Shown piece by piece: positions 1 to 13,100 of a stretch of 64,000 bases of DNA. How positions within the stretch are numbered: the first letter of the stretch is position 1; each line of letters starts with the position of its first letter. Origin of the DNA: Lytechinus variegatus (lineage: Eukaryota; Echinodermata; Echinoidea; Temnopleuroida; Toxopneustidae); the NCBI RefSeq assembly GCF_018143015.1, contig NC_054749.1:35277000-35340999 (forward strand). Direction: 5' to 3'. A program made the position numbers and the translations under genes. The notes under the pieces are model-generated. The model was not told the DNA's origin, ran no database searches, and worked only from the letters and a program-made list of their open reading frames with translations.

Positions 1-2050
1 AGTATGATAAGTTGTGGTGTAAAGCTGTGTGGTCTGTACAGCTATTCTTCTTTTCTTTACGCCGATCGGTGTGAAAAGGAAGGATTTCTTTACGCTTTTG
101 TTTGTTTCTTGACATTTCTATTTGCGTTGTATGTCACGGCTACTAGTCATGAGCAAAGACCTTGTTTGCACACTGCTTTTAACCGTGATATTCGATGACA
201 AATTCAGAGAGAAAGAAAGAAGAGAGTCAGAAAGAGATGGAAGGGGGGGGGGGCAACATGAAGGTAAGGGTGGGTGTGGCATATTACGCAACTGAAAAGA
301 ATAATAATAATTGAAATATGAATGAAAATGTTGAAATGTTTCCGGATACTGCGTTTACCATTTGCATTGGTTTTATATCCAACGCTCGAATCGGCTTAAT
401 GCAAGGTTGAATCTGTAATAGCTCTATGGTTGAAAAGTTTTAACTGCTGTTTTCTTTTAAGGACATCATTAAATCGTAGAACTATTCATAGCTCCATGAT
501 TAAATACACATTTCCCCCAAAGTTAAAACGCTAATAGAAGTAATGTAAATTTTATCTAGATTTGTGTAGCCCCCTATGGCATGCTTGTATTTCTTGTATC
601 ATAATGTTTAAGAACTGTTAAGTAAGTAATTCACACCGTCAAAATAATTATCGAAATTATTACTCGACATGTCTAGTATAGCAAAAAAATTGCGAATTTC
701 GTTCCCTTTGGTAGGCCTATACTTAAAAGTGGCAGTATATTTGCATACTTTTTAAAAGCTCTTGGTGCTACGATTGGAGTACAAGTTCGTCCTTGCTCTC
801 GAAACTTCCCTAAAAGCTGTCTGTCTCATCATCATTTTGTACGGCATATGGCTTATGGATTTTTTCTTTCTCAAAGAACCTGGAATATATGACACTTTCT
901 TCCGCATATTCATTAGTACAGTGATATAGTTTCAATGATTTCAAGACTTCTTTTTATTTGTTTGTAAAGACGAACAAAATAAAATTGATAACTTGAATGT
1001 GTGTTATATCAGCACTAACCCTAAAAATCAAGCCTGTCTTTTTTACTTTTTAAAAATACCTACCATTGTTTAAAAAAGAAAGAGATTCTGAAATAAGTAA
1101 AAAAAAGTAAAAATGAAAATTTTGCTTTTTTAAAAAGATTTTCAAGACGCATACTTAGCTTTACCTTTACCATTCATTAATTATAAAGCAGAGAGAGAGA
1201 GAACGGAGGGGGGGGGGGGGGGGGTGAGACAGAGAGAGAGAGAGAGAGTAAAAGGGGAGGGGTCAATGCATTTAACACACGTGATTTAACACCGCTGTAA
1301 TGGACTAACAGAAAGAATAATAATTCAGCGCCACTGTCAGGACTGTCAAAAATTCAACCAAAACTACCAGTCTGAGCTAAAGAAGGTCTATTACTACAAA
1401 TAAATTAGGGTAATAGGATTGGAAAATGATTGACAAAAAAACTATTCGTCATTCTATGTGGTTTGAACGAGTATAGAAACATCTTCAAAAGTGGAAGTCT
1501 TTTAAAGGGGCTCTTTATAACAAGATCCTTGTTCACAACGGCTTTACGTAATCCGAGGAGAAAAAGCCCATTTTTTTATGAATCACCTCCTTTTATGTTA
1601 GCCAAATTAGCCCCTTTATAATCGCGGGTGTTAGCCCGTGTTAAGGTGTCGTTAACCCTTGTAAATGACCCTTAAGATCATTGACGGATTTAAACTTCCG
1701 ACTTTTTCTCGACATTCTTACCGTCCGAATCAATTAGCTCGAGTTGGGACAAACAACTATTATCGAAACGACACCCGTCGAGCGGACCTGGGAGGCGTAA
1801 CCTCCCCGAAAGTCCCGGGTCTGTGGTCCGAGGCAATGATGCTACCGTCTGGACTGAGATAACACGCAGAGTTCTTGGGGTTTGGGAAGATCGTGTTGGT
1901 TTAAAGGCAAATTTGATACCGAAGACCTAGAAATTTGACCATCAAAGTTGGAGAGCAATATGCTGCCATCACGTTATTCTCATCATTGGCCAAAAATATT
2001 TCAGGATCTGGGACATGTTTTGATCTACACTCGAAGTTTAATCCCGGAGA
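1..2050. other. Gene-free stretch, simple repeats only
   Basis: No open frame here resembles a known protein or is flanked by convincing splice sites. The visible content is AT-rich unique-looking DNA, G runs near 241-252 and 1207-1224, and GA-rich simple sequence near 1190-1250. I see nothing else that can be supported. Confidence 0.6.
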
Positions 2051-2657
2051 TTAAAGGACAAGTCCACCCCAACAAAAACTAGATTTGAATAAAAAGAGAA
2101 AAATTCAACAAGAACAACACTGAAAATTTCATCAAAATCGGATGTAAAATAAGAAAGTTATGGTATTTTAAAGTTTCGCTTATTTTCAACAAAATAGTTA
2201 TATGAACGAGCCAGTTACATCCAAATGAGAGAGTTAATGACATCCCTCACTATTTCTTTTGTATTTTATTATATCAAATATGAAATATTTTGATTTTCTC
2301 GTCATTGTCATGTAAAATTAAGTTTCATTCCTCCCTAAACACGTGGAATTCCATTATTTTAACATTTTGTGCTTCACGCAAGGAGGTCCTAATTGTCAAA
2401 TTCGTAAAAATTGAAATATTGTATAATTCAAACAATAAAAAACAAAAGAAATAATGAGTGAGTGACGTCATCGACTCTCTCATTTGGATGTAACTGGCTC
2501 GTTCATATGACTATTTTGTTTATTATAAGCGAAACTTTGAAATGTCATAACTTTCTTATTTTACATCTGATTTTGATGAAATTTTTAGCATTGTGCTTGC
2601 CTGATTTTTCTCTATTGATTCAAATCAACATTTTTCTGAGGTGGACTTGACCTTTAA
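2051..2657. mobile_element. TTAA-flanked MITE with long inverted arms
   Basis: A roughly 600 bp element is bounded by TTAA at 2051-2054 and 2654-2657. The left end begins AGGACAAGTCCACC and the right end is its near complement (GGTGGACTTGACCT). The arms extend about 200 bp inward: 2085-2245 matches the complement of about 2465-2625, including the shared words for 'gagccagttacatccaaatg'. No coding capacity is visible. TTAA target-site duplications are characteristic of piggyBac-type transposases, so a non-autonomous piggyBac-like element is inferred. Confidence 0.75.
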
Positions 2658-2659
2658 TG

Positions 2660-5600
2660 ATGAGCAGCCGATGAGTCACTAAACTTGAACATAAATGCAA
2701 TTTTTTTTAAAAAAGTAGTACCTTGAATTACCAAATATGCAGAAAATGCGATCATTATATAGGATCAGTGTCTATTATGGGCTATACTTTGACGGTGTCT
2801 CCTGAAATTAGCAAACGATCCCCATTCCCCACATGCCCACAGGTGCACCTATGTTATTTCTAACAATATACCCTATTTCTTCGATTGCTTTTTTTATGAA
2901 TACAAACCATAAAAGGGTGGTCACCCCCTTTTTCTGTTTTTGATGGCGCCCCTGCTTATAAGGACAACTTTAACAAAGCGTTGATTTCTTGATGCAAGGT
3001 TTCAGAATGTACATGCACATAAAAGAATTCCATTTTATATGGAAAAAGGAGCAATTTTTTCCATATTCTCATTAAAACCAATAATTATAAAAAATACGAA
3101 ATAAAAATAATTTGGTGGGTATACTTTTACTGTCGCTCGTTCTCTCTCACCTACAGGTTTTGAAAAACCCTCCTCACTTTGATTACAAATGGATATTTCA
3201 AGTCTGGCATAAACAAGATGGTTACTAAAAACATGGAATATGATATGTTTTTATACCTTGAGGACGTTTATGACAGTTTTTTTTTCTTGCCTCAAGTCGT
3301 TCGACTTTCCAACAGAGAATGGAAATATTAATTCAATCATAAAAGTATTATACTAGTCTTCGATTCTTCCGCAATCATTTGAAACTTTCTACATCTTGCA
3401 TGGTTCTTGTGTCGAAATAAAAAACAAGCGACAAGATTTTTTTTGTATTCAAAATGTAGGTCTTTTTCACAATCACAAAATAAACAAATTTAGGTTGGAT
3501 TTCTTGCACTTTTACATATCCAACGGTTAAAAGTAAAAAAAAATAAATAAATAAAAAATCAAGTAACCATAAATCACAAGATCTGCGAACACGATTTGAC
3601 CAACAAAAGATCCAGCAAATCTTGAAATGAGCAGTGTCTTGGAGAAAGTCTATACCAGTGTGATCTGGGATGCTGTATCGATTAATGGTAGATACTAACA
3701 AGGGAAAGTCAACGACCGTATCATGGTCATTGTCGTCTTCGGCAAAAAAAGTGGACCTTGTCAATCAGTTATTGTACTGGCAGATGAAAAGCAAGGCAAT
3801 TAAAGTAGATTGACATTACTTTTGACATGCCTTTCCTTCGAAGTTGTAAACTCTCTAATGCTTGACCTTATTTTTGGTCTTCCTTTGCATTGGCTTGTTT
3901 TTTGCTCTCCTCTTCCTTTTTATATTTTCACTTCTCCTGCCGGTTACCATCCCCTGCTTCTCCTCATTTTCCCATTTTCATTATTATTTTTTAATCGTAT
4001 TCGTCTTGTTTTTTATCATGTCCATTTTCTACTAGATTTGATATTTTTTCCACATTTTTTCCTGAATATACTTATTTTTCATGTGTTAGATTTGCAAATG
4101 TTTATTTCTCTCATGAATTGTCCTGTTCAGTCAAACATCTATTTTTATTCAATGTTTAGTATACTGTTTTACTCGTGCTACTCATACGTGTCTACTGACA
4201 ATAAACATGATAAATTAGAGTAAAGGTTCTAGTTTCATTTTGGGTACATCGCCCTCTTTCGACTTAGGATTTATAGTTATTTGGTTGGTAAGGTTCGAGA
4301 ACAACAATTATTCAGGGAAAAGAAAAGCAATCAATCACCATGAAGGAGGGGGGGGGGGGGGGTGAAATTCCATGGAATAAATGAGGTCATATTTTCATTC
4401 TGTATTCTTAAAAGTGTTTGCCTCGAAATTACTTTGTTATATAATCTACGAGCCAGCGCAGCGGTACAGGAAAAAGAAACACTCTTTCAAAATAATATGA
4501 GACGTTTGAAAATATCAAATACGTTTGGACTACATATCTTAAAGTTTCGTTTAATTGTTTTAAATATATACTGGTTTCCCCCAAAAAATATGTCATCCCA
4601 ATTATATAAACAACAATGAATATGATGCAAAAAATTATATAACATCATATAAATGAGAACAACCAAATTATTTTGTGTTCTAGTATTTCATTAATTGGGA
4701 TTTGCCACCGTATACACCTGCCTTGTTTCCAAATTCCGACTGCTATTTCACAATGGAAATGTACTAAAAATAATGCATGAATAAGGGATGTGTTTGATTT
4801 TGTGTGATGAACGTCAGAAATATGAGAGATAAAATGTAAGATAGGCAAGTTATTTCCAAATTCATAATCATATCATGGACAGTAAAAACTTCTGAACGTA
4901 ATTAATCAACATTCTGGCCCATATTCCGAAGTCAGGTTTAATTTAAACCATAGTCCAACTCTATGCCTTTAATTGAGGGAAGCCAAACGTGTCAAAATGT
5001 TTAACTTGTATTCTTCTGTTTATTGTGCTTTGCCCTAATTCATTATTTAATGGTAAAGACGACTAACTTAATTATCCTTGCCAGACAGAATGATTTGGGA
5101 GTCAAATTAACTGATTTGCTGATCTGTTAGAACTTCATATCACAACTGACTATCCATAGTTAAACCACAACTGAAGTTAGACCAGAGTGTAAATTCAACC
5201 CGCCTTAAGCACACGGGCATACCTATTCTGTCACATTGTTGTTCTTGGTAATGAAGTAGAAGCAGTCACTCTCTAGTTCGACAAAAATCAATACTCATGT
5301 GTCAAGTTCATATCAACCTTGATTCAAGATTCCCAATAATGAGGTGCCATTGTGATCAATCATTCATCATCCTTCGATCTTACATGCATGACATGATCAG
5401 AAGAGTACACCGCCATTGGCATAGCCAGGGGCCAAAAGAGACCATGCCAACATCCAACCCCCCCCCCCCCAGAAGAAGAAGAAAACATCAAATGAAAGAA
5501 AGAATGAGATAATAAATATAATGAATAATAATGAGAAAATAATATACTGTGTTCAATTATGCTGAATTCAACTGATTTCTTTCTTTCTTTTGCGATCCCA

Positions 5601-7130
5601 TCCTAGACTCACGTTTTTTAGTTTGTTCAAAGCTTCGATTGGGGAAAACAACAAAATGTATTTGCTCCGTCGCCACGTTCCCTCACAAAGTAGAAACGTC
5701 CCTAGTTCACTGCAGGCCTATAGAACGCCGTATTGTTTCTTTCAAAATTATTACTCTCGCAGATTAAATTTTAGTAAAGACAGTTTATTATTCATTATTG
5801 CATAGGTTATTTGTTGTGAATATGTTAGATTTCTTGTATGCCTTTCACGTTTGTATGTCAAACTGTAGATACGTTAAAAATACACGAACACACATGTTCG
5901 TCTTTTATATATTATAATCACAGAGCCCTGAGGAAGACCAGCTTTTAATGTTAATATTTTGTATATTTATATCATGTATCCTGCCATCTGTAACTCGTAA
6001 CATATTCTCGTATTTTTACTTTGTATTTGTTCCTCTTTTCTTTATCTCATAATGTCCTGTTACTATGTTTTCCGTATATTGTATGTTTTAATGCTGATCA
6101 GGCCACTCTGTATAAATATTCGAGAATAAATAAATAAATGAATAAATAAACACACGCGTTCTTGCACCCACACACACCATTTTTGTTCGATCGCTACGCT
6201 TCCCAACATAATCTTCTAGGATACTGTCACAGAATCCCATCAGCATGATCAGGGGTGCTTTTCTTGTTTTCCCGATCTTTAGTTTGCATTTAATGTGCAG
6301 GAGTCAGATTTTACATGTTTTAGCGCACGATTGAAATGGGGGACCCGAGCTACCCCTACCCATTTCCATATCATTTCCCTGTTTGTTTATTTCGCTTCTT
6401 CGCTTTAATAACTTGGTTGAATGTGAACTATATTTTGGGATGTTTGTTATTGTTTATATGCATATTAGTCATTACCGTGCAGTTTACTTACTATATTTTT
6501 TCCAATCGTTTTTCGCATGTCTGAAAGAAGGCTCCGTTGTTGCAAATCGAGATGTTTAAGTTGAAATTAATAATTCAAATGTTTTATGAGAACTTTGACG
6601 CTTCAAATGCATCATCAACGTTTCTCCAATCAACAACAGAACCCCCCCCCCCAAAAAAAAAGAATAATGATAAAATAGATAAATAAATAAATAAAAATAA
6701 AATGATAAAAAAAATAAAAAATAAAAAAATAGATAAAATGAAAAATAAAAAATAACACAGAGCAAGCAACCAAGTAGAAAACATGATGAATCCAATCAAG
6801 AAGTTGGGTTTGGATGACATTGGTAGTCTGAACCCTCGAGGTTCAAATCAAGACAGGTTGATAATTATTATATCCCACGTCGGGCAAAGAATGAATCTAC
6901 TCGCCTGATCGATAGAACATTATTAATGATCGATTCAATTCGAGGTTGATTTGTTCTTGACCGGGCACAGCAAAGGTCAAGATTGCGATGCAGGAAGGGG
7001 TGAATAACATTGGATAGATGGAGAATGGAGGAGAATGTAGGTAGGAGGAGGTGAAATGGGAAGTGATGGAATGGATTAAAGAAGATAAGAGAAGAAGACA
7101 GTGGATAGGACAGATGGAGATGAAATAAGA
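2660..7130. other. Gene-free stretch with minor repeats
   Basis: No gene is recognised. The open frames near 3375-3764 and 3810-4223 have low-complexity hydrophobic or aromatic translations without family motifs. A diverged inverted-repeat element may occupy roughly 4915-5235, where 'ccatattccgaagtcaggtt' opens a region rich in 'ttaaacca' words, but its right end is unclear. About 5919-6150 ends in an AAATAAATG-type tail that could be the 3' end of an old retroelement. Poly-C and poly-G runs occur near 4350 and 5460. Confidence 0.4.
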
Positions 7131-7139
7131 TGAAATAAG

Positions 7140-7183
7140 TTGATAAGTGATGGAAGAATGAATAGATGGATGGATGGATATAG

Positions 7184-7244
<61 letters not shown>

Positions 7245-7470
7245 TAGATAGATAGATAGATAGACAGACAAATAGATGGATGGATGGATAGATAGCTAGA
7301 TAAATAGATGGATGAATGGATGGATAGATGGATAGATAGATAAATAGATGGAGGGGTGGATGGATAGATAGATGGATATATAGACAGATGGATGGATGGA
7401 TGGATAGATAGATAAATGAATAGATAGATAGCTACAATATAGATAGATGGATAGATAGATAGATGAAAAA
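7140..7470. repeat. Compound (GGAT/GATA)n - (AT)n microsatellite
   Basis: A tract of tandem ATGG, GATA and TAGA tetranucleotides surrounds a pure (AT)n run at about 7189-7242. Open frames across it translate to Ser/Ile/Tyr low-complexity peptides and are not genes. Confidence 0.95.
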
Positions 7471-8025
7471 ATAGAAAGAGAGAGATAATAAAAACATAGC
7501 TTTTAAAAATAAGCAGAAATACATCCCAAGCTGGTATATAAAAGAAACAGGACGTTTCCAAATGCATCTCATTTTAGTCATCCATTTTTTAGTTCTATAA
7601 AATCGCAGCATCGTCATGATGGCCCCATCTGTGAACAATATATTAGAGGAAGCCATGTTTATTTGTACGATGTTGAAACTTGAAAAAGTACAATCCGGGA
7701 GCATTTGCAGAGGAAGGGATCAAAAATAGTTCGAACTTGACCTTAAATCCGGGGCGAGAGGGGGATTGGACGGGGTACTCATCGCTACACATATGGAGTA
7801 CTAAGTGGGCCCACACATTGATGGTGTGTGGTGTTCGTAAATGAATCATAGAGAGAGAAATTGAAAGAACGGAAGAGAAAAGCCAGAAGCAGCAACAACA
7901 AAATCAACAACATCAACACGGCAACAACAACAACAGTGACATAGGCTGTAGAATAATGATACCAGTAATTATGATAATGATGCTGACGATGATGATAACA
8001 GAAGTGATAACACTACATGATCTAC

Positions 8026-8365
<340 letters not shown>

Positions 8366-8369
8366 TTAT

Positions 8370-9795
8370 TCATATTTTCTTCTTCTTGAATCCTCTTCCA
8401 AATCGGTTTGAGTCATATTTTCTCCTATTTTTCTTCTTTGTTTAACTTGTATTGATTATGATCGCTATTGTCTATTTTCCCTTCTTCTTCCTTTTGTAAG
8501 TATAAATGGTATAATTCTTTTAATGATCCTAGAAATTTACTTCAAGACATTTTAAATGGGGGTGACGAGTCGGTCCTCTCCCTTCGGTTAAAAAAGAGAG
8601 AATAAATGGAAAGTCGCATCGAAGATCAACAGAGGCCTGTACAAAAATGTAAAAACTAGCACATGATTGTATTTTGTATGATAAGCCCCAACACTTTTAA
8701 AATCGCTCCACCTCCGCTGATCAATACCAAGGATTAATTAAATAATCGCAAATATTGAACAAACTTTTAAGCAGAGGTTTGAATGAAAACGATATCGAAC
8801 TCCCACCTCATCGGGCTGCCCAAGTCGCCCCATTCTGTCCCCTTTACATTCCCTCCTAACATCGATGATAGAAATGAATGTCAGCCGTTACGGTATTGTA
8901 CTAGTGACCCTGAACTTGAAACTTAGGCAGCTTTTAATACACCACAATACACCTAGCTAGCTCACCCACCATCACCAGCACCAGGAGCAAGAGAGAAATA
9001 GAAGACTTTTAAAACAGAAAGCCCCCGTGAAAGCATCCAAAACGGATTCACGCAATGCTGAAAACCTCTCATCCTCCATCAGTCATCGTAGTCCCCTGTG
9101 TTTCCCCAAGCCGAAACTTCCCGCCCGCTGGGCTAGCTACCGTCTGCTTAAAGCCTTCTAGGCCGAAACATGATCATCGGGGATTGTTGGGGGACCTCTG
9201 TTCCTTTTCTTTACTATTGAACGAAAATAAAACGTATTCTTAAAAGGAAATGAAAAGATTTGAGACAGGGTAAAGGAAATGTACAGCAGAATGTCTCCAA
9301 GTAGAGCATGAAGACCTATTACGAATATAAATATCTGTTTCCTATACTTCGAGACACAAAAGTATTTTATTTGAACAGCTAGTATGGCCAATAATTCTTG
9401 ATAGTTTTTTTTTCTGTAAAATGATCAACCAACCTGTAAAAAATCCAGGATAGTCCAAATGCAAAAGATTGTCCCTAATTGTGCTCCTTGCAAAGTGTGA
9501 CGACGGACCAGTTCTTTTTGAGTAAGATTTTCATCTTTCTGAGAGTGGATTGTATAAGATAGATTCACTTTTCAATTCAGAAGGAGTTATAATGTCGCAC
9601 ATTTCACTCTCAAGATGTCGGTTCCCACTTCATGAGGAGGTGTGACCAGGTTAGCTCTTTTGTCTTTACACAAAAAAACATTGGTTTACACCAAATAAAA
9701 TTTACGTAGAGTGACATACCCAAACACTCAAATACTTAGAAATACATACAGACATATACACTTACAAACCAACCAAACATCGAAAATAATATTGA
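8370..9795. other. Gene-free stretch downstream of the first hydrolase gene
   Basis: AT-rich DNA with no recognised coding region, RNA gene or clear repeat. It lies beyond the likely polyadenylation signal of the minus-strand gene to its right. Confidence 0.5.
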
Positions 9796-9799
9796 GCAT

Positions 9800-9809
9800 T
9801 TTATTTATT
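9800..9809 (-). promoter_or_regulatory. Candidate poly(A) signal for hydrolase paralogue 1
   Basis: Two overlapping AATAAA hexamers read on the minus strand about 355 nt after the stop codon at 10162. Position and orientation suit the 3' end of that gene. Such hexamers are common in AT-rich DNA, so this is tentative. Confidence 0.35.
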
Positions 9810-10161
9810 TTTTTTGGTAAGATATACATCTAGGCTTAATTTTTAAATCCGCTCATGGTTCATAAACTACGAAAATGATTATTTGTTTAATTCATGACAT
9901 TACAACAGCATATGTACAATTTTCAAACAATTGTTCCCCGCTGAATATATTTGAATAATTAGTCTACACTTGTTCCTAGAGTTTTTAAATGATTTGAATA
10001 CAATTAATACTAGTATGGACTTGAAAAATATTAGCTTTTAAAATTTTAAATTCTGTAATCAAGGCGATTCTGTGAATTAGATTACATTTTTGGTGAAACA
10101 TATTCATCATTTTCAACAATTTAAAATACTCTTTACATATTTCGCTTCTCTACATCTAGCG

Positions 10162-13100
10162 CTATACCAGTATGCCTTTACAGCCAATCCCGTGGCAGTC
10201 CGGTACAGCGAATTTATTTGCAGGTGTAATGCTCGCCTCTGTGGTGAATGTAATAGTAGTGTTGCCTGGGGTGTTGTATTGAGCCTGTAGAAAATAGGAA
10301 GAGAAAGAGGAAAGCAAAAAAAAAAATAATAAAATACTAGGTAATGATGAAGTAATAAAGAACATACGCAAATGAACGATTTCCGTAATTATAAATATGA
10401 AAAGGTATACCTTTAAACATATTCTAACATAAACCTTTGCATGAATATACAAACACAAGACATATTAATCTTATTTACATCTAAGTATTCAGAATTGAAA
10501 ACCATCATGGTCTTTGTAAGAATGAATATAAATTACTTATGCCTATATACATATTCAAGATTAAAATTTGGGGTTGCATTGACCCCCCCCCTCTCCCAAA
10601 AAGAAGGGGGTAGGAGAAGAGGAGTATAATTTTCTCTGACACTTAATTCATTAACACGAAGAAAATAAAATGGTTTATGGTTATTACTGATGTATTATCT
10701 ATTACCATGGAGCTATTACAGAGATGCTATTACAAACTAATATGCCCGAGAAGTTAGTATTGTGTGTCGCCCTCTCGTGAAGTAATCCATACATGCCTGT
10801 TGAATCGTGTAGTGTGATGAGTTGGTGACGGTACATCAATTGTTTTTCTTTCCAATGAAGTGACTTGTTTATCAGCGTTAATTTAACACCAGCCCGAAAT
10901 CTATATATATATATCCACACCAGAGAAGTATTGAAACAACACCGGTTTGGAATCAAACCGATGTTGTTTTAATACTAATTGGTGTTGTATAAACAGCTAT
11001 CTGGTGTTAAACCAAAAGGAAACTGGTGTTGTTTAACACTTCTCTGGTGTGGACACATATAGATTCCGAGCTGGTGTTAAATCAACACCAGATTTTTTGC
11101 AGTGTATACTTACTCGAATGAAAAAGCACTGCCATCCTTCCCTAGGTGTTAGAAATTCTGCGATATATTTGCCTGGCTCCTAGAAATACAATATATATAT
11201 ATTTATATTTATTAATACATATCTTAGACGCAGTTATGTCTATTCCTGGTAATACTGGTATGTTTTAAATTGACTCTGACGCGATTTATTCGCTTCATTT
11301 TCAAAGATACAGAAGATTTTTTCTTCTTTTATTATTTCATTAAACATCATGCAATTCATCAGTATAAAAACCAAAGCAATCGTAGAAAAAAAGAGAGTCA
11401 TGCATTTGAAAAAAAATCATGAGGAATCCTATCCAAATTAAAAACAGTAGGAATACGAAACAAACAGAGGAATAGGCACTAGAGTGAGTTTACAAAGTTA
11501 AATAAACTTTTCAAATAGGTTAAAAGACTGGCTGTCATAGCTATATTCCTTCCCATTTAATCATTTTCCCGGGAGACGTGTTTTATCCATAGTAATACAT
11601 ACTACGAAGTATAACATGTATTAAAACTATTTCCAGACATGACTAGAATAATTCGAACAAGTTTGTAAATCATGATTACAAGGAATAAAAGAAAACTCAC
11701 TGGGTTCCTGTAAGGGAATTTCTTGTATATAATCACATTAATTGAGTAGTTGGTGGTTCCTGGAGGGTCAGCTATAGCAAGGCGAAAGTCTCTCCTACAG
11801 TATTGGCAGAATAAAGTTGGAGAAAATCAATTTAAGGAAACCATTAAAATTTCTTTTTGAAATACGGACACATGACTAACAAATGGAATGGAAATAAGTG
11901 GTTAAAATTTGTAACAAACTTTTAATTCGTATAGTATTATCTCATATTAGTAATTGTTGAGAATTATCAACAGTTTTGCAATTCAGCTTAGCATAGATTT
12001 ACAAGCCAAATGCTGATTTTTTTTAATTAAAAGTCATTTTCCTACATCAATACCGTAGAATTTGCTGAATTTCATGCACAAAAGGGTTTTGAACAAAACA
12101 CTTTTTTTGGTTAAAAACCGGATCCTTTAATGTAAAAAGGAAAACAAATTACAAACTCCCTATATATATATATATATATATTTAACTAAAATGTCAGATT
12201 TAAATGCTGCTTTGGACATTTATTCGATATTTTTTAATATAAATTTGGGTTCAGTTACCTTGGCCCTCTATTGGTGAGTGTTCTAAAAACTTCTACCTTC
12301 AACGGAACGGGGTCGGATAGGAACTCGAGGATACCGTGTGTAGAATTCTGGTTTGAAAAATAAAAAAAATGCAATTTCAATAACTAAAATGAAACCGATC
12401 TGACAAAAATAAATACCATTTGTCTCATCATTTGATTTAACGTAAGTTGAGACAATAACATGAAACACGGGAAATCATAATACATTTACATGATTTTTTT
12501 TTGTTTTCCTTTGGAACAATAAGCAATTTCAATCAGTAACCAGCCCTCGTATAATCATGACGCTTATAAAAATTGTTTCACCAATGGTTGTTTTTATATA
12601 AGATGATAAAATTAATCATATTCATAATATCATATCCATATATCATATTCATAGTTTACCTCATATCGTTTCCAGGTCATGGTTGGTGCGGTCCACTCAG
12701 TTGGCTTTGATAGAGAGAGAGAGAGGGGGGGGGGGGGAGGGGGGAGGGGGAGAATGAGGGGAGTTGGGAGGTAATAAAGGAAGTGAAAAGGACAAGGAAA
12801 GAATGAAACCATTTTGTTTACTTTTTATCAATGTATATCCTTGTAGACATGAAGACTGAAGCCTTGCATGCTGACTTAATACCGTAGTATGATTCGAACA
12901 CAAAGTCATGACCCTATGATTTAATAAGCGCGATTCAGAACGACGTACTTTAGTATGTCATCTAGGAAAACAATTTCAATATCAAAGAAATAAACCCGAA
13001 AATGATTATAAATACTAAATGTATGGTCAAAGTGGATTAGTTTATAAGCTTAATATCACTCACTCAGAATATCACTCACTCACATAAAAAAAAAACAAAA

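Noticed and set aside
3375..3764. 129-codon minus-strand open frame
   Set aside because: No recognisable motif, ends in low-complexity hydrophobic sequence, no splice context and no neighbour support.
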